This document shows positions 19,494-28,256 of a DNA stretch of 64,000 nucleotides, piece by piece (position 1 is the first letter of the stretch; each line of letters starts with the position of its first letter). The notes beneath the pieces were generated by a model that was given only the letters and a program-made list of their open reading frames with translations, did not search any database and had not been told where the DNA came from. Source of the stretch: a bacterium (GTDB lineage: Bacteria; Krumholzibacteriota; Krumholzibacteriia; LZORAL124-64-63); NCBI GenBank assembly GCA_016712675.1, contig JADJQR010000001.1:2108001-2172000 (forward strand), written 5' to 3'. A program made the position numbers and the translations under genes.

Positions 19494-20645
19494 ATGTTGG
19501 ACATCAAGCGGATCTTGAAGGAAATGATCGCCCGCGGGGCCAGCGACCTGCACCTGAAGGTCGCGTCCCCGCCCGTGTTCCGGATCAACGGCACCCTGGT
19601 GTTCGGGGACTACGAGGCCCCGAACGTGCAGGACATGGCCGCCGTGTGCCAGCAGATCCTGGCCCCGGCCCAGCGCGAGCAGTTCGAGGCCACCAAGGAG
19701 ATCGACTTCGCGTTCGGCGTGCCCGGCGTGGCCCGGTTCCGCGCGAACTTCTACGTACAGCGTGGCAGCGTGGCGATGGTGTTCCGGCATGTGCCGGTGG
19801 AAATCCACTCGCCGGATGACCTGCACCTGCCGCCGGTGGTCAAGGAACTGGCGATGAAGCCGCGCGGGCTGATGCTGGTGACCGGCACGGTGGGCAGCGG
19901 CAAATCGACGACGCTGGCGTCGATCGTCGATATCATCAACCGTGACGCGGCCCGGCACGTGATCACCATCGAGGACCCGATCGAGTTCCTGCACCGCGAC
20001 CGCAAGAGCATCATCAGCCAGCGCGAGATCGGCTGCGACACGACGAGTTACGCCGACGCCCTCAAGCATGTCCTGAGGCAGGATCCGGACGTCATCCTGA
20101 TTGGCGAGATCCGTGACGCGGAATCGATGAAGATCGCCATCACGGCCGCCGACACCGGTCACCTGGTGCTCAGCACCATGCACACGATCGACGCCACGCA
20201 GACCATCAGCCGCATCATCTCGTTCTTCCCGCCTCACCAGCACCAGGAGATCCGCTATCTGCTGGCATCAACGCTGCAGGCCGTGATCTCCCAGCGCCTG
20301 GTGGCGGACGCGGACGGACTGCGTCGGTTCCCGGCCTGCGAGATCCTGATCGCCACCAGCACGATCCGCGAGTACATCCGCGAACCGGAGAAGACGGTCA
20401 TGATCCGTCAGGCGATCCAGGAGGGCTTCATCCAGTACCAGATGCAGACCTTCGACCAGTCGCTGATGCAACTGTACAAGGAAGGGAAAGTCACCCTGGA
20501 CATCGCCCTGCAAGCCAGCAGCAACCCGCACGAGTTCATGCTCCGGGTCAAGGGGATCCAGGCCAGTTCGGACAACACCTGGCAGCGCTTCGAGAACAAG
20601 GAAGCGGCGGCCGACGACGGCAAGCCGGCGATGAACCGCATCTGA
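19494..20645 (+). CDS. pilT: PilT/PilU-type pilus retraction ATPase
   Basis: 383 residues of the secretion ATPase superfamily. ARGASDLHLK at the N terminus is the PilT signature; Walker A GTVGSGKST (Lys137), the Asp box, LRQDPDVILIGEIRD (Walker B) and AADTGHLVLSTMHT (His box) are intact. It would power type IV pilus disassembly at the inner membrane. ATG 19494 has AGGAG 8 bases upstream; a longer frame exists but shows no family similarity. PilU is the main alternative. No other pilus genes are in the window, and it separates accB from accC. Confidence 0.9.
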   Translation: MLDIKRILKEMIARGASDLHLKVASPPVFRINGTLVFGDYEAPNVQDMAAVCQQILAPAQREQFEATKEIDFAFGVPGVARFRANFYVQRGSVAMVFRHVPVEIHSPDDLHLPPVVKELAMKPRGLMLVTGTVGSGKSTTLASIVDIINRDAARHVITIEDPIEFLHRDRKSIISQREIGCDTTSYADALKHVLRQDPDVILIGEIRDAESMKIAITAADTGHLVLSTMHTIDATQTISRIISFFPPHQHQEIRYLLASTLQAVISQRLVADADGLRRFPACEILIATSTIREYIREPEKTVMIRQAIQEGFIQYQMQTFDQSLMQLYKEGKVTLDIALQASSNPHEFMLRVKGIQASSDNTWQRFENKEAAADDGKPAMNRI

Positions 20646-20671
20646 CCCTGACCGTCACCCCTGACGCGGAG

Positions 20672-20697
20672 GCGACCCGGCTTCATGGCCGGGTCGC
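20672..20697 (+). terminator. GC-rich hairpin after pilT, no U-tract
   Basis: GCGACCCGGC and GCCGGGTCGC form a perfect 10-base-pair stem with a six-base loop, 26 bases after the pilT stop. No run of T follows, so it may be a weak terminator, a 3' stabiliser or an RNA processing site rather than a full intrinsic terminator. Confidence 0.4.
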
Positions 20698-20763
20698 GCC
20701 CGTCAAGGGAACCGACAGGAACGCACCGGGTTGGCAGGCCCGCCGGGTCCGGGCCGTTTTCCC

Positions 20764-20792
20764 TTGCCATGGAACCGGCCGGGCTCCAGAAT
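20764..20792 (+). promoter_or_regulatory. Possible promoter upstream of accC
   Basis: TTGCCA (20764-20769) and CAGAAT (20787-20792) are 17 bases apart, 75 bases before accC. With the hairpin just upstream, this suggests accC-ftsK-rimO can be transcribed apart from accB-pilT. Confidence 0.4.
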
Positions 20793-20867
20793 GGGGCGCC
20801 CATGGAAGTCGACGCCGGCGGTGTGCGTCGGCGCGCAGTCGTATGTCCCCAAAGCAGGAAGTCGCGG

Positions 20868-22250
20868 ATGTTCAAGAAGATTCTCGTGGCCAACCGGGGC
20901 GAGATCGCCCTGCGCATCATGCGCGCCTGCCGAGAGCTCGGCGTGCAGAGCGTGGCCATCCACTCGACCGCGGATGCCGACTCGCTGCACGTCAAGTACG
21001 CCGACGAGTCGGTCTGCGTGGGGCGCAGGACCAGCGCCGAGAGCTACCTGAGGATCCCCAACATCATCGCCGCCGCCGAGATCACCGGCGCCGAAGCCAT
21101 CCACCCGGGCTACGGTTTCCTGGCCGAGAACGCGCATTTCGCCGAGATCTGCATCGACAACGGCTTCACCTGGATAGGCCCCGGGCCCGATGTGATCCGC
21201 AGCATGGGGGACAAGGCCACCGCGCGCACGATGGCGGTCGAAGCCGGCGTGCCGGTCGTACCGGGAACGGGCCTCGTCGATACCGAGGAAGACGCGGTGC
21301 TGGCCGCTGAGCGTTTCGGGTTCCCGGTCATCATCAAGGCCACCGCCGGCGGCGGCGGCAAGGGCATGCGTGTCGCCTGGGACGAGCCCGAACTGCGCAA
21401 GAACTACGTCCAGGCGCGCACCGAGGCCAAGGCCGCCTTCGGCAACGACGCCGTCTACATCGAGAAGTACCTGGTGGCGCCGCGCCACGTCGAGATCCAG
21501 TTGATGGGCGACCACCATGGCCACATCCTGCATTTCGGCGAGCGCGACTGTTCGGTGCAACGTCGGCACCAGAAGCTGATCGAGGAGGCGCCGTCGCCGG
21601 CCGTGAACCCGAAGCTGCGTGGCGAAATGGGCGCTGCGGCGGTCCGCCTGGCCGAACGCGTCGGCTACCGTAGCGCCGGCACGGTCGAGTTCCTGCTCGA
21701 CCAGGACGGTTCGTTCTACTTCATGGAGATGAACACCCGGATCCAGGTCGAACACGGCGTCACCGAGCTGGTGACTGGCATCGACCTCATGAAGTGGATG
21801 ATCAGGGTGGCGGCCGGCGAGCCGTTCGATTTCGTGCAGAAGGACATCGCCGTCAAGGGACATGCGATCGAGTGTCGCATCAACGCCGAGAATCCCGAGC
21901 GCGACTTCATGCCCTGTCCGGGGCGCGTTTTCTACTACCACGCGCCGGGCGGGCCGGGCGTGCGTGTCGACACGCACATCTACTCGGACTATCTCGTCCC
22001 GCCGCACTACGACTCACTGCTGGCGAAGATCATGACCCATGGCAAGAACCGCGAGGAAGCGATCGCACGGATGCGCCGCGCCCTGAGCGAGTGCGTGTTC
22101 GAGGGGATTCCCACGAGCACGCCGTTCCACATCGAGGTGCTGGACAATCCGGTCTTCCTGCAAGGGAAGGCGACGACCCGCTTCCTGGAAGAGGTTCTCT
22201 CCCAAATCCAGGAGGGCCTGCGTGGCCGGGCGAAGTCGGAAGAAGGATAG
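20868..22250 (+). CDS. accC: Acetyl-CoA carboxylase, biotin carboxylase subunit
   Basis: 460 residues. [14 protein letters not shown] begins the N-terminal domain; [12 protein letters not shown] is the ATP-grasp glycine loop; [16 protein letters not shown] contains the catalytic Glu/Asn/Arg cluster. It carboxylates the biotin on AccB with ATP and bicarbonate. ATG 20868 directly precedes the family motif and has AGGAAG at 20856-20861. The 3' end overlaps ftsK by 29 bases. The tail past ~445 is slightly longer than usual. Confidence 0.96.
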   Translation: MFKKILVANRGEIALRIMRACRELGVQSVAIHSTADADSLHVKYADESVCVGRRTSAESYLRIPNIIAAAEITGAEAIHPGYGFLAENAHFAEICIDNGFTWIGPGPDVIRSMGDKATARTMAVEAGVPVVPGTGLVDTEEDAVLAAERFGFPVIIKATAGGGGKGMRVAWDEPELRKNYVQARTEAKAAFGNDAVYIEKYLVAPRHVEIQLMGDHHGHILHFGERDCSVQRRHQKLIEEAPSPAVNPKLRGEMGAAAVRLAERVGYRSAGTVEFLLDQDGSFYFMEMNTRIQVEHGVTELVTGIDLMKWMIRVAAGEPFDFVQKDIAVKGHAIECRINAENPERDFMPCPGRVFYYHAPGGPGVRVDTHIYSDYLVPPHYDSLLAKIMTHGKNREEAIARMRRALSECVFEGIPTSTPFHIEVLDNPVFLQGKATTRFLEEVLSQIQEGLRGRAKSEEG

Positions 22251-24633
22251 CGGCGGCAGCGCGGCGTGGTACCGCGCGCCGTGGCTGGCGGGTGTGCTGC
22301 TGATCGCCTGCGGGCTCTACAGCGGATTGGCGTTGACCGGAGATCCGGGCGCCTGGACCGGCATCCTCGAGGGCCGGCAACCGGACCGGCTGTTCCCCGA
22401 CGGCAACGCGGGCGGGCCGGTGGGCTCGCTGGTCAACGTCGCGGCAAGACTCGGCTTCGGCTCCCTGTGGTGTTGGGCGGTGCCGCTGGTACTGCTGGCG
22501 TTCGGCGTGGGCTCGCTGTCGGGCCATAGCTACCGGGTCCGCGGCTGGCTGTGGCGCGCATTGCCCTTGTGGCTGGTGACGACGATGTGGCTCGGCCAGC
22601 GGGAATGGCCGCTGGGGATGCCTGGCGCCGTACAGTGGGGCGGCGCCACCGGCTTCCACCTGGCCAGCCTGTTCCACCGGGCCTTCGGCGAGGGCGGCGG
22701 GCGCATCTTCCTCACGACAGCCCTGGTCATCGCCGCGCTGGCACTCGCCGGTCGGCGCCTGGCCGTGCTCGGCCGGCTGGGTGGCCCGCTCGGGCGCGCG
22801 GCGCTGGCGCTGGGGCGCGCCTGCGGCGGCGGCACCCGCAGCCTGGCCGGCGGACTGGCCACCGCGGCGCAGGCGGCGTGGGCGGCGCGACCACGCCGAG
22901 TCGCCGCCGGCGATGGCGCGGTTGTCACGTCCGAAGCAGCGGACGCCGCGGAGCCCGGTGCTGCCTCGACGCCCTCGCGCGAACGTGTCGTGCACCACGC
23001 ACCCGCGCCGGCGAAGGCCGTGCTCGCGGGAGCGCACGACGGCGGGGAAGGACTGGATTTCGGTGGCGACGACCGGGATGATGATGGGCTGTTGGCGCTA
23101 CCGGGGGCGGACGGTCCGGAGTCCGTGGATGCGGGCGGGCCGGCGCGGAGCCGACCGGCGTCCAAGGCGTCGCGCAAGGTCGCTCACGGTCCGGTCAAGC
23201 TGCCCGGCCTCGAGCTGCTGACGCCGGCCGGACCGGAGGGCGCCCCGATTCCCGCGATCGAGCTCGACGCGGCCGCCGACCTGCTGGAAGCGACGCTGCG
23301 TTCGTTCGGCGTCGAGGGCGAGGTCAAGGACGTGCGACCGGGACCCGTCGTGACGACCTACGAATACCAGCCGGGACCCGGCATCCGCGTCAACCAGATC
23401 GTCCAACGCACCGACGACCTGGCGCTCGCGATGCGCGCGCGCTCGATCCGCATGGAGGCGCCCATCCCGGGCAAGGCCGCGGTCGGCATCGAGATCCCCA
23501 ACCCGACCGCGCGGATGGTGCGCCTGCGCGAGGTCCTCGAGCTGACGCAGGGCACCCCGCGCGAGCCGTTGTCGGTCATGCTCGGCAAGGACGTCGTCGG
23601 GCGGCCGGTGGGCATCGACATCGCCGCGCTGCCGCACCTGCTGGTGGCCGGCTCGACCGGCAGCGGCAAGTCCGTCTGCCTGAACGCGCTGATCTGCAAC
23701 CTGCTGCTGCGCAACGACCCGTCGCGCCTGCGTCTGGTCCTGGTCGATCCCAAGATGCTCGAGATGAACGTCTACAACGGCATTCCGCACCTGCTGCTGC
23801 CGGTCGTGACGGATCCCCGCGAGGCGCTGAAGGCGATGCAGTGGCTGGTGGCGCAGATGGAACTGAGGTACCGCCAGCTGGCGAAGTGGTCGGTGCGGAA
23901 TATCAAGCAGTACAACGAGAAGATCGAGCGCGGCGAGGTCAGCGGACCCGACGGGACGAAGCTCACCGAGCCGATGCCGTACTTCGTGTGCATCGTCGAC
24001 GAGTTGGCCGATCTCATGTTGCAGCTGGGCAACGACTTCGAAGGTCCGATCACCCGCCTTGCCCAGAAGGCGCGCGCGGTCGGCATCCATCTGGTGCTGG
24101 CGACCCAACGGCCGAGTGTCGATGTACTCACGGGTGTGATCAAGGCGAACATCCCCTGCCGCATCGCCTTCCGCGTGATCCAGAAGAACGACTCGCGCAC
24201 GATCCTCGACATGAACGGCGCCGAGCAGCTACTCGGACATGGCGATATGCTGTACCTGCAACCTGGGCGCGCCCTGCCGGTCCGAGTGCATGGCGCCTTC
24301 ATCGACGTTGACGAGTGTGACGCCGTGGCTGCCCACTGGCGCCAGTACTCCGGCACGACCGAGGAGATCAGCCTGGTGGAAGAGGGGAGTGGCGACGGCG
24401 AGTACACGGGGGAGGACGAACTCTTCGATGACGCGAAGCGGATCGTCGTTCTGCACCAGAGCGGATCGACGTCGTTGCTGCAGCGACGCCTGCGCATCGG
24501 GTACACGCGCGCCGGGCGCCTGATGGACATGTTGGAGGAGGCGGGAGTCGTGGGGCCTTTCACCGGCAGCAAGGCCCGCGACGTGCTCATCAAGCCGGAA
24601 GACCTGCCGATGGCGGAAGAAGGACGGGCCTGA
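22222..24633 (+). CDS. ftsK: DNA translocase FtsK
   Basis: 803 residues. The N-terminal ~200 residues hold about four membrane segments; a variable Ala/Pro-rich linker spans ~210-320; the alpha/beta motor has Walker [10 protein letters not shown] (Lys483) and Walker B around [10 protein letters not shown]; the C-terminal gamma winged helix (about 735-795) includes [12 protein letters not shown], which reads polar DNA sequences. It pumps chromosome ends across the septum for XerCD recombination. GTG 22222 has AGGAGGG 5 bases upstream and lies inside the accC end; its stop overlaps rimO. Confidence 0.95.
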   Translation: MAGRSRKKDSGGSAAWYRAPWLAGVLLIACGLYSGLALTGDPGAWTGILEGRQPDRLFPDGNAGGPVGSLVNVAARLGFGSLWCWAVPLVLLAFGVGSLSGHSYRVRGWLWRALPLWLVTTMWLGQREWPLGMPGAVQWGGATGFHLASLFHRAFGEGGGRIFLTTALVIAALALAGRRLAVLGRLGGPLGRAALALGRACGGGTRSLAGGLATAAQAAWAARPRRVAAGDGAVVTSEAADAAEPGAASTPSRERVVHHAPAPAKAVLAGAHDGGEGLDFGGDDRDDDGLLALPGADGPESVDAGGPARSRPASKASRKVAHGPVKLPGLELLTPAGPEGAPIPAIELDAAADLLEATLRSFGVEGEVKDVRPGPVVTTYEYQPGPGIRVNQIVQRTDDLALAMRARSIRMEAPIPGKAAVGIEIPNPTARMVRLREVLELTQGTPREPLSVMLGKDVVGRPVGIDIAALPHLLVAGSTGSGKSVCLNALICNLLLRNDPSRLRLVLVDPKMLEMNVYNGIPHLLLPVVTDPREALKAMQWLVAQMELRYRQLAKWSVRNIKQYNEKIERGEVSGPDGTKLTEPMPYFVCIVDELADLMLQLGNDFEGPITRLAQKARAVGIHLVLATQRPSVDVLTGVIKANIPCRIAFRVIQKNDSRTILDMNGAEQLLGHGDMLYLQPGRALPVRVHGAFIDVDECDAVAAHWRQYSGTTEEISLVEEGSGDGEYTGEDELFDDAKRIVVLHQSGSTSLLQRRLRIGYTRAGRLMDMLEEAGVVGPFTGSKARDVLIKPEDLPMAEEGRA

Positions 24634-26090
24634 TGAAACGCGTCTGGTGCGCCACGCTCGGCTGCGACAAGAATCTCGTCGACTCCGAGGCACTGCTGGG
24701 GCATTTCGCGCGCGCGGGCGCGAAGGCCGTGCGCGATCCCGACGAAGCCGACATCTGGGTGCTGAACACCTGCGGCTTCATCGATGCGGCCCGCGAGGAC
24801 AGCGAGCGGACGCTGCGCGAGATGTGCGAGGCCAAGGAAGGGCGCCTGCTGGCGGTTTGCGGCTGCTGGTCGCAGGAGCACGGGGACGCCATCCGCGAGC
24901 GTTTCCCTGCGGTGGATGTCGTGGCAGGTGTCGGGCAATTCGCGAATGTCGTGGCCGCCTGCCTGGGCAGCACCCCCCCTGCCGCCCGTGTGCTCGGACC
25001 GGCGTTCCCGCTGGCGGGGCCGGCTGCCCCCCTGGTCTCGGCGCCGGAATCGGCTCCCTACGGTGGTCTCGTCGAGCGACCGCTGCTGACGCCGCCCCAT
25101 GTCGCCTTCGTGAAGATCGGGGAAGGCTGCAACTGCCATTGCACGTTCTGCCGTATCCCGCTGATCCGTGGGCCGCAACGCAGCCGTCCGGTGGACGAGA
25201 TCGTGCGGGAGGTGCGCGGCCTGGCCGAGCGGGGCGTGCGCGAAGTGCAGATCGTGTCGCAGAACACGACGGACTTCGGTCGGGAGACCGGCCAGACGCT
25301 GCTGCAACTGGTCACCGCACTGTCCGCCATCGAGGAACTGCGCTGGATCCGGCTGCTCTACCTGTATTCGGGACTTGTGTCGGCCGACGACCTGAGGCGT
25401 CTGCTGGACCTGCCGCGCGTGGCGCCTTACCTGGACCTGCCGGTGCAGCACGCCTCGCCGCGGATCCTCAAGGCCATGAAGCGCCCGGGGGGCGAGAAGT
25501 CCTCGCCGGCGTTCTTCCGGAGACTGCGGGAGGGGCGCGAGGATCTCGTGCTGCGGACGACAGTCCTGCTTGGTTTTCCGGGCGAAGAGGACGAGGACGT
25601 CGAGCAGTTGGCCGACTTCCTGGCCGAAGTGCGCTTCGATCACGTGGGAACACACCACTTCTCGCCGGAGACCGGCACCCCGGCGGCCCGACTGGCCGAT
25701 CAGGTGCCGCCCGAAGTCGTGCTCGACCGCGAAGCGCTGGTGACGGACGTCCAGGCGGGCATCTCGCTGGAACGCCAGGAGGAGCGGCTCGGGGGCGTCT
25801 ACGACCTGGTCATCGACGAGGTCGTGACCCCGGAAGGACGCGACGAAGCCGGGATCGCGGAGCTCGCGGCCGACCTTGCGGACGGGACCTGGCTGGGACG
25901 GCGGGAACGCGCGGCCTTCGACGGGGTTGTCGGTTCGGCGGTTTCGCTGGCGCTGGGGCGGAGCTATCATTTCGGTTACGATCTGGACGGCGGGGTGCTG
26001 CTGGCAGCGCCCGGCGCCGCCCCTGGGGACGTGGTGAAGGCACGTTTCACGGCAGTCACGCCCTTCGATGCGTGGGGAGAGATCGCCTGA
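24633..26090 (+). CDS. rimO: Ribosomal protein S12 methylthiotransferase RimO
   Basis: 485 residues. The N-terminal UPF0004 domain has three cluster cysteines C11, C47 and C78; the radical-SAM motif CNCHCTFC gives C166, C170 and C173 (CxxxCxxC); a C-terminal TRAM-like domain is at about 415-485. GCDKNLVDSE, VLNTCGFI and VQHASPRILK are RimO-type. It adds a methylthio group to an Asp of ribosomal protein S12. The tRNA enzyme MiaB is a relative, but the 'GCDKN' and 'QHASP' forms favour RimO. The start overlaps the ftsK stop (TGATG). Confidence 0.93.
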   Translation: MKRVWCATLGCDKNLVDSEALLGHFARAGAKAVRDPDEADIWVLNTCGFIDAAREDSERTLREMCEAKEGRLLAVCGCWSQEHGDAIRERFPAVDVVAGVGQFANVVAACLGSTPPAARVLGPAFPLAGPAAPLVSAPESAPYGGLVERPLLTPPHVAFVKIGEGCNCHCTFCRIPLIRGPQRSRPVDEIVREVRGLAERGVREVQIVSQNTTDFGRETGQTLLQLVTALSAIEELRWIRLLYLYSGLVSADDLRRLLDLPRVAPYLDLPVQHASPRILKAMKRPGGEKSSPAFFRRLREGREDLVLRTTVLLGFPGEEDEDVEQLADFLAEVRFDHVGTHHFSPETGTPAARLADQVPPEVVLDREALVTDVQAGISLERQEERLGGVYDLVIDEVVTPEGRDEAGIAELAADLADGTWLGRRERAAFDGVVGSAVSLALGRSYHFGYDLDGGVLLAAPGAAPGDVVKARFTAVTPFDAWGEIA

Positions 26091-26134
26091 AACAGGGTCG
26101 CGGGCGCGCCGGTGCCCGTTCGAAAAGGGGAGCC

Positions 26135-26830
26135 GTGGACACGCGCATACTGGCGATCATCGGAATCGTGCTCGGGCTCGGGTTGGCAGCGCCCGGGGCC
26201 GCGGCGGACGGCATCTTCCCGCAGGACGGGCCGCAGGGCCTCGGCGGTGCTGCAGCGGCAGATTCGGTGCGAAGCAATCTCTGGCTCGTCGAAGCCCTGA
26301 TGGGCGAGATCGTGGCCGAAGCGGCGGCACACCTGCCCCCGGCACCGGCGCGCGTGCTGCTGCCGGGCACGCCGGCCCCCACGGACCTGCAGGGGCAATT
26401 GATGCGTCTGGTGGCGGTGCGGGTCCTTTCCGGTCGTGGCTTCGAGCTGTTCACCGGCAATGCCGACAGTCTGCGCGGGCGCACGGATGTGAGCGTGGAA
26501 TTCCTGTCCAGCCAGGTGGCGCTCGCGTATCCGGAGGTCGGCCGCACGCTCGGCCTGTGGCGGCGCTGGGTGGAGCGGGATGTGACCGTCGCCTCGACGG
26601 TGCGACTGGTCGAGAGCGACAGCGGCCGGCTGCTCCTGGAACGGCGCCTGGAGCGTCGGTTCAGCGACCGCGTGCCCGACGAGGAGTTCATGCTCGTGGA
26701 CGACAAGACGTACCCGTTCACGAATGCCTCGCTCAGTGGTAGTGGCTGGCAGCGGCGCCTCGAGGAATTCGCGGTCCTCGGCACGCTGGCCGGGCTGGTC
26801 GCGGTCTATTTCGCCAACACGGGGGACTGA
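26135..26830 (+). CDS. Exported protein of unknown function
   Basis: 231 residues from GTG 26135 behind AAGGGGAG. An N-terminal signal peptide (about 1-24, ending in AAPGAAAD) is visible. The middle (~45-190) is a mixed helix/strand domain with a long helix starting at VRSNLWLVEALMGEIVAEAA and a basic stretch RRLERRFSDRV. A hydrophobic segment (~212-227, LGTLAGLVAVYFA) ends the protein, which could be a C-terminal membrane anchor. I do not recognise the family. It lies directly before bamD, its stop adjoining that start, so an outer-membrane or periplasmic role is likely. Confidence 0.65.
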   Translation: MDTRILAIIGIVLGLGLAAPGAAADGIFPQDGPQGLGGAAAADSVRSNLWLVEALMGEIVAEAAAHLPPAPARVLLPGTPAPTDLQGQLMRLVAVRVLSGRGFELFTGNADSLRGRTDVSVEFLSSQVALAYPEVGRTLGLWRRWVERDVTVASTVRLVESDSGRLLLERRLERRFSDRVPDEEFMLVDDKTYPFTNASLSGSGWQRRLEEFAVLGTLAGLVAVYFANTGD

Positions 26831-26831
26831 T

Positions 26832-27617
26832 GTGCAAAGTGGCCACCTGGACAGACGAGCGCACGGGATCCTGCTTGGCGCGCTGTTGCCGGCCCTGTCG
26901 CTGGTGCTGGTCGCGGCCGCGGGCTGCGGCGGCGGCAACCCGCATCCGGCCGGAACCCTGGATCGGGCCGATTTCTTCGCCGGCAAGGGCAAGCAGCTCG
27001 AGGCTGTCGCGGCGTACGAGTCGTTCGTTCGGCACAACCCCACCGATTCGCTGGCAGCCGAAGCGCAGTTCCGCAAGGCCATGATCTACATGGACCTCGA
27101 GGAATACCCTTTGGCCGCGGTCGAATTCCAGATCCTGCGCAAGGATTTCCCGACCAGCGACCGCGTGGAGGAGTCGCTCTTCCAGGAGGGACTCGCGTAC
27201 CGCCGACAGGTGACCGACATCGCGCGCGACACCAGCGGTGCGATCGAGGCGCGGAAGCACTTCGAGCGGTTCCGCACCCAGTACCCTGCATCGCCGCGCT
27301 TGCCCGACGTCACGGCGGAGCTGGCCGGGATCAGTGACCTGGTTGTCAGGAAACGTCTGGACCAGGTCAAGGTGTTCCGGCAACTCGGACGCTGGCAGGC
27401 AGTGGCCACCGTGCTGGACCGACTGCTCGCTGAGGAACCTGGCAGTTCCCTCGTGCCGCGCGTCCTGTGGGAACGCGCTGCCGCGGCCGAGAAGCTGGGC
27501 GACAGGGAAGCGGCGGCGGCGTTCCACGGCCGACTGGCCGCGGAGTATCCCGGTGACAGCCGGGCCCGCGAAGCCGCGGCGGCCGCCGCCAGGCTCGCGG
27601 CCGGCGGCGGTTCGTGA
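26832..27617 (+). CDS. bamD: BamD-like outer-membrane assembly lipoprotein
   Basis: 261 residues. A signal sequence with a lipobox-like AAAGC puts the lipidated Cys at residue 32. About five TPR units follow, with the BamD pattern 'AVAAYESFVRHNP', AVEFQILRKDFPTS and 'RKHFERFRTQYPAS'. BamD links BamA to its substrates in beta-barrel insertion. GTG 26832 is in the correct frame; an ATG at 26830 is not. bamA lies 14 kb downstream in a separate operon. Another outer-membrane TPR lipoprotein is possible but less likely. Confidence 0.78.
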   Translation: MQSGHLDRRAHGILLGALLPALSLVLVAAAGCGGGNPHPAGTLDRADFFAGKGKQLEAVAAYESFVRHNPTDSLAAEAQFRKAMIYMDLEEYPLAAVEFQILRKDFPTSDRVEESLFQEGLAYRRQVTDIARDTSGAIEARKHFERFRTQYPASPRLPDVTAELAGISDLVVRKRLDQVKVFRQLGRWQAVATVLDRLLAEEPGSSLVPRVLWERAAAAEKLGDREAAAAFHGRLAAEYPGDSRAREAAAAAARLAAGGGS

Positions 27618-28207
27618 TCGTCGCGCTGTTCGGAGGGAGCTTCGACCCGGTCCACTGCGGACACGTGGCGCTGGTACGCCACGTCCTGGAGCATGGACTC
27701 GCCGATAGGGTCGTGGTCGTTCCGAATACCCGATCGCCCTGGCGGGACGAGCCGCTCGCGGCGGCGGGCAACCGGCTGGCGATGTGCCGCCTCGCGTTCG
27801 CAGGCATGCCGACGGTCGAGGTCGACGGTCGGGAGGCCGTGGCCGGGAGGCCGGCCTGGACCGTCGACACACTGGCGGCGCTCGTGGTCCAACATCCGGG
27901 CACGCAGTGGCGCCTGGTGATCGGGGCCGACCATCTGGCCACGTTCGGCGCCTGGCGCGATTCCCAACGGATCCTCGAGATGGCCGAGCTGCTGGTGCTC
28001 GGCCGCTCCGGAGCGGCGTCGGATGCGGCCGCGATCGCCGCGGCGGGCCTGCCGTCCGGACGCGTGGTCATGGCGCCACCATTCGACCACCCCGTGTCCG
28101 GCAGCATCGTCCGTGCTATCCTGTGTGCGGGTGGCGACGGTGCGTCGCTTCTGCCGCCGGCCGTCGCGGCTTACATCGCCGCCCGCGGACTCTACCGCGT
28201 CGCCTGA
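27614..28207 (+). CDS. nadD: Nicotinate-nucleotide adenylyltransferase
   Basis: 197 residues. GGSFDPVHCGHVAL is the nucleotidyltransferase GxFxPxHxGH motif; VIGADHLATFGAWRD is the NadD middle block; VSGSIVR near the end corresponds to the ISSTxIR ATP motif. It makes deamido-NAD from nicotinate mononucleotide. nadB, an earlier step in the same pathway, is also in this window but 23 kb away. GTG at 27614 overlaps the bamD stop. Confidence 0.93.
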   Translation: MIVALFGGSFDPVHCGHVALVRHVLEHGLADRVVVVPNTRSPWRDEPLAAAGNRLAMCRLAFAGMPTVEVDGREAVAGRPAWTVDTLAALVVQHPGTQWRLVIGADHLATFGAWRDSQRILEMAELLVLGRSGAASDAAAIAAAGLPSGRVVMAPPFDHPVSGSIVRAILCAGGDGASLLPPAVAAYIAARGLYRVA

Positions 28208-28256
28208 CCCCACCCATGCCCGGTTCCCCGGTGGAACCGAACCGAAAGGCCACCGC

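Noticed and set aside
28113-28121. TGCTATCCT inside nadD as a polA promoter
   Set aside because: It lies in coding sequence without a -35 at the right spacing; polA is probably read from upstream.
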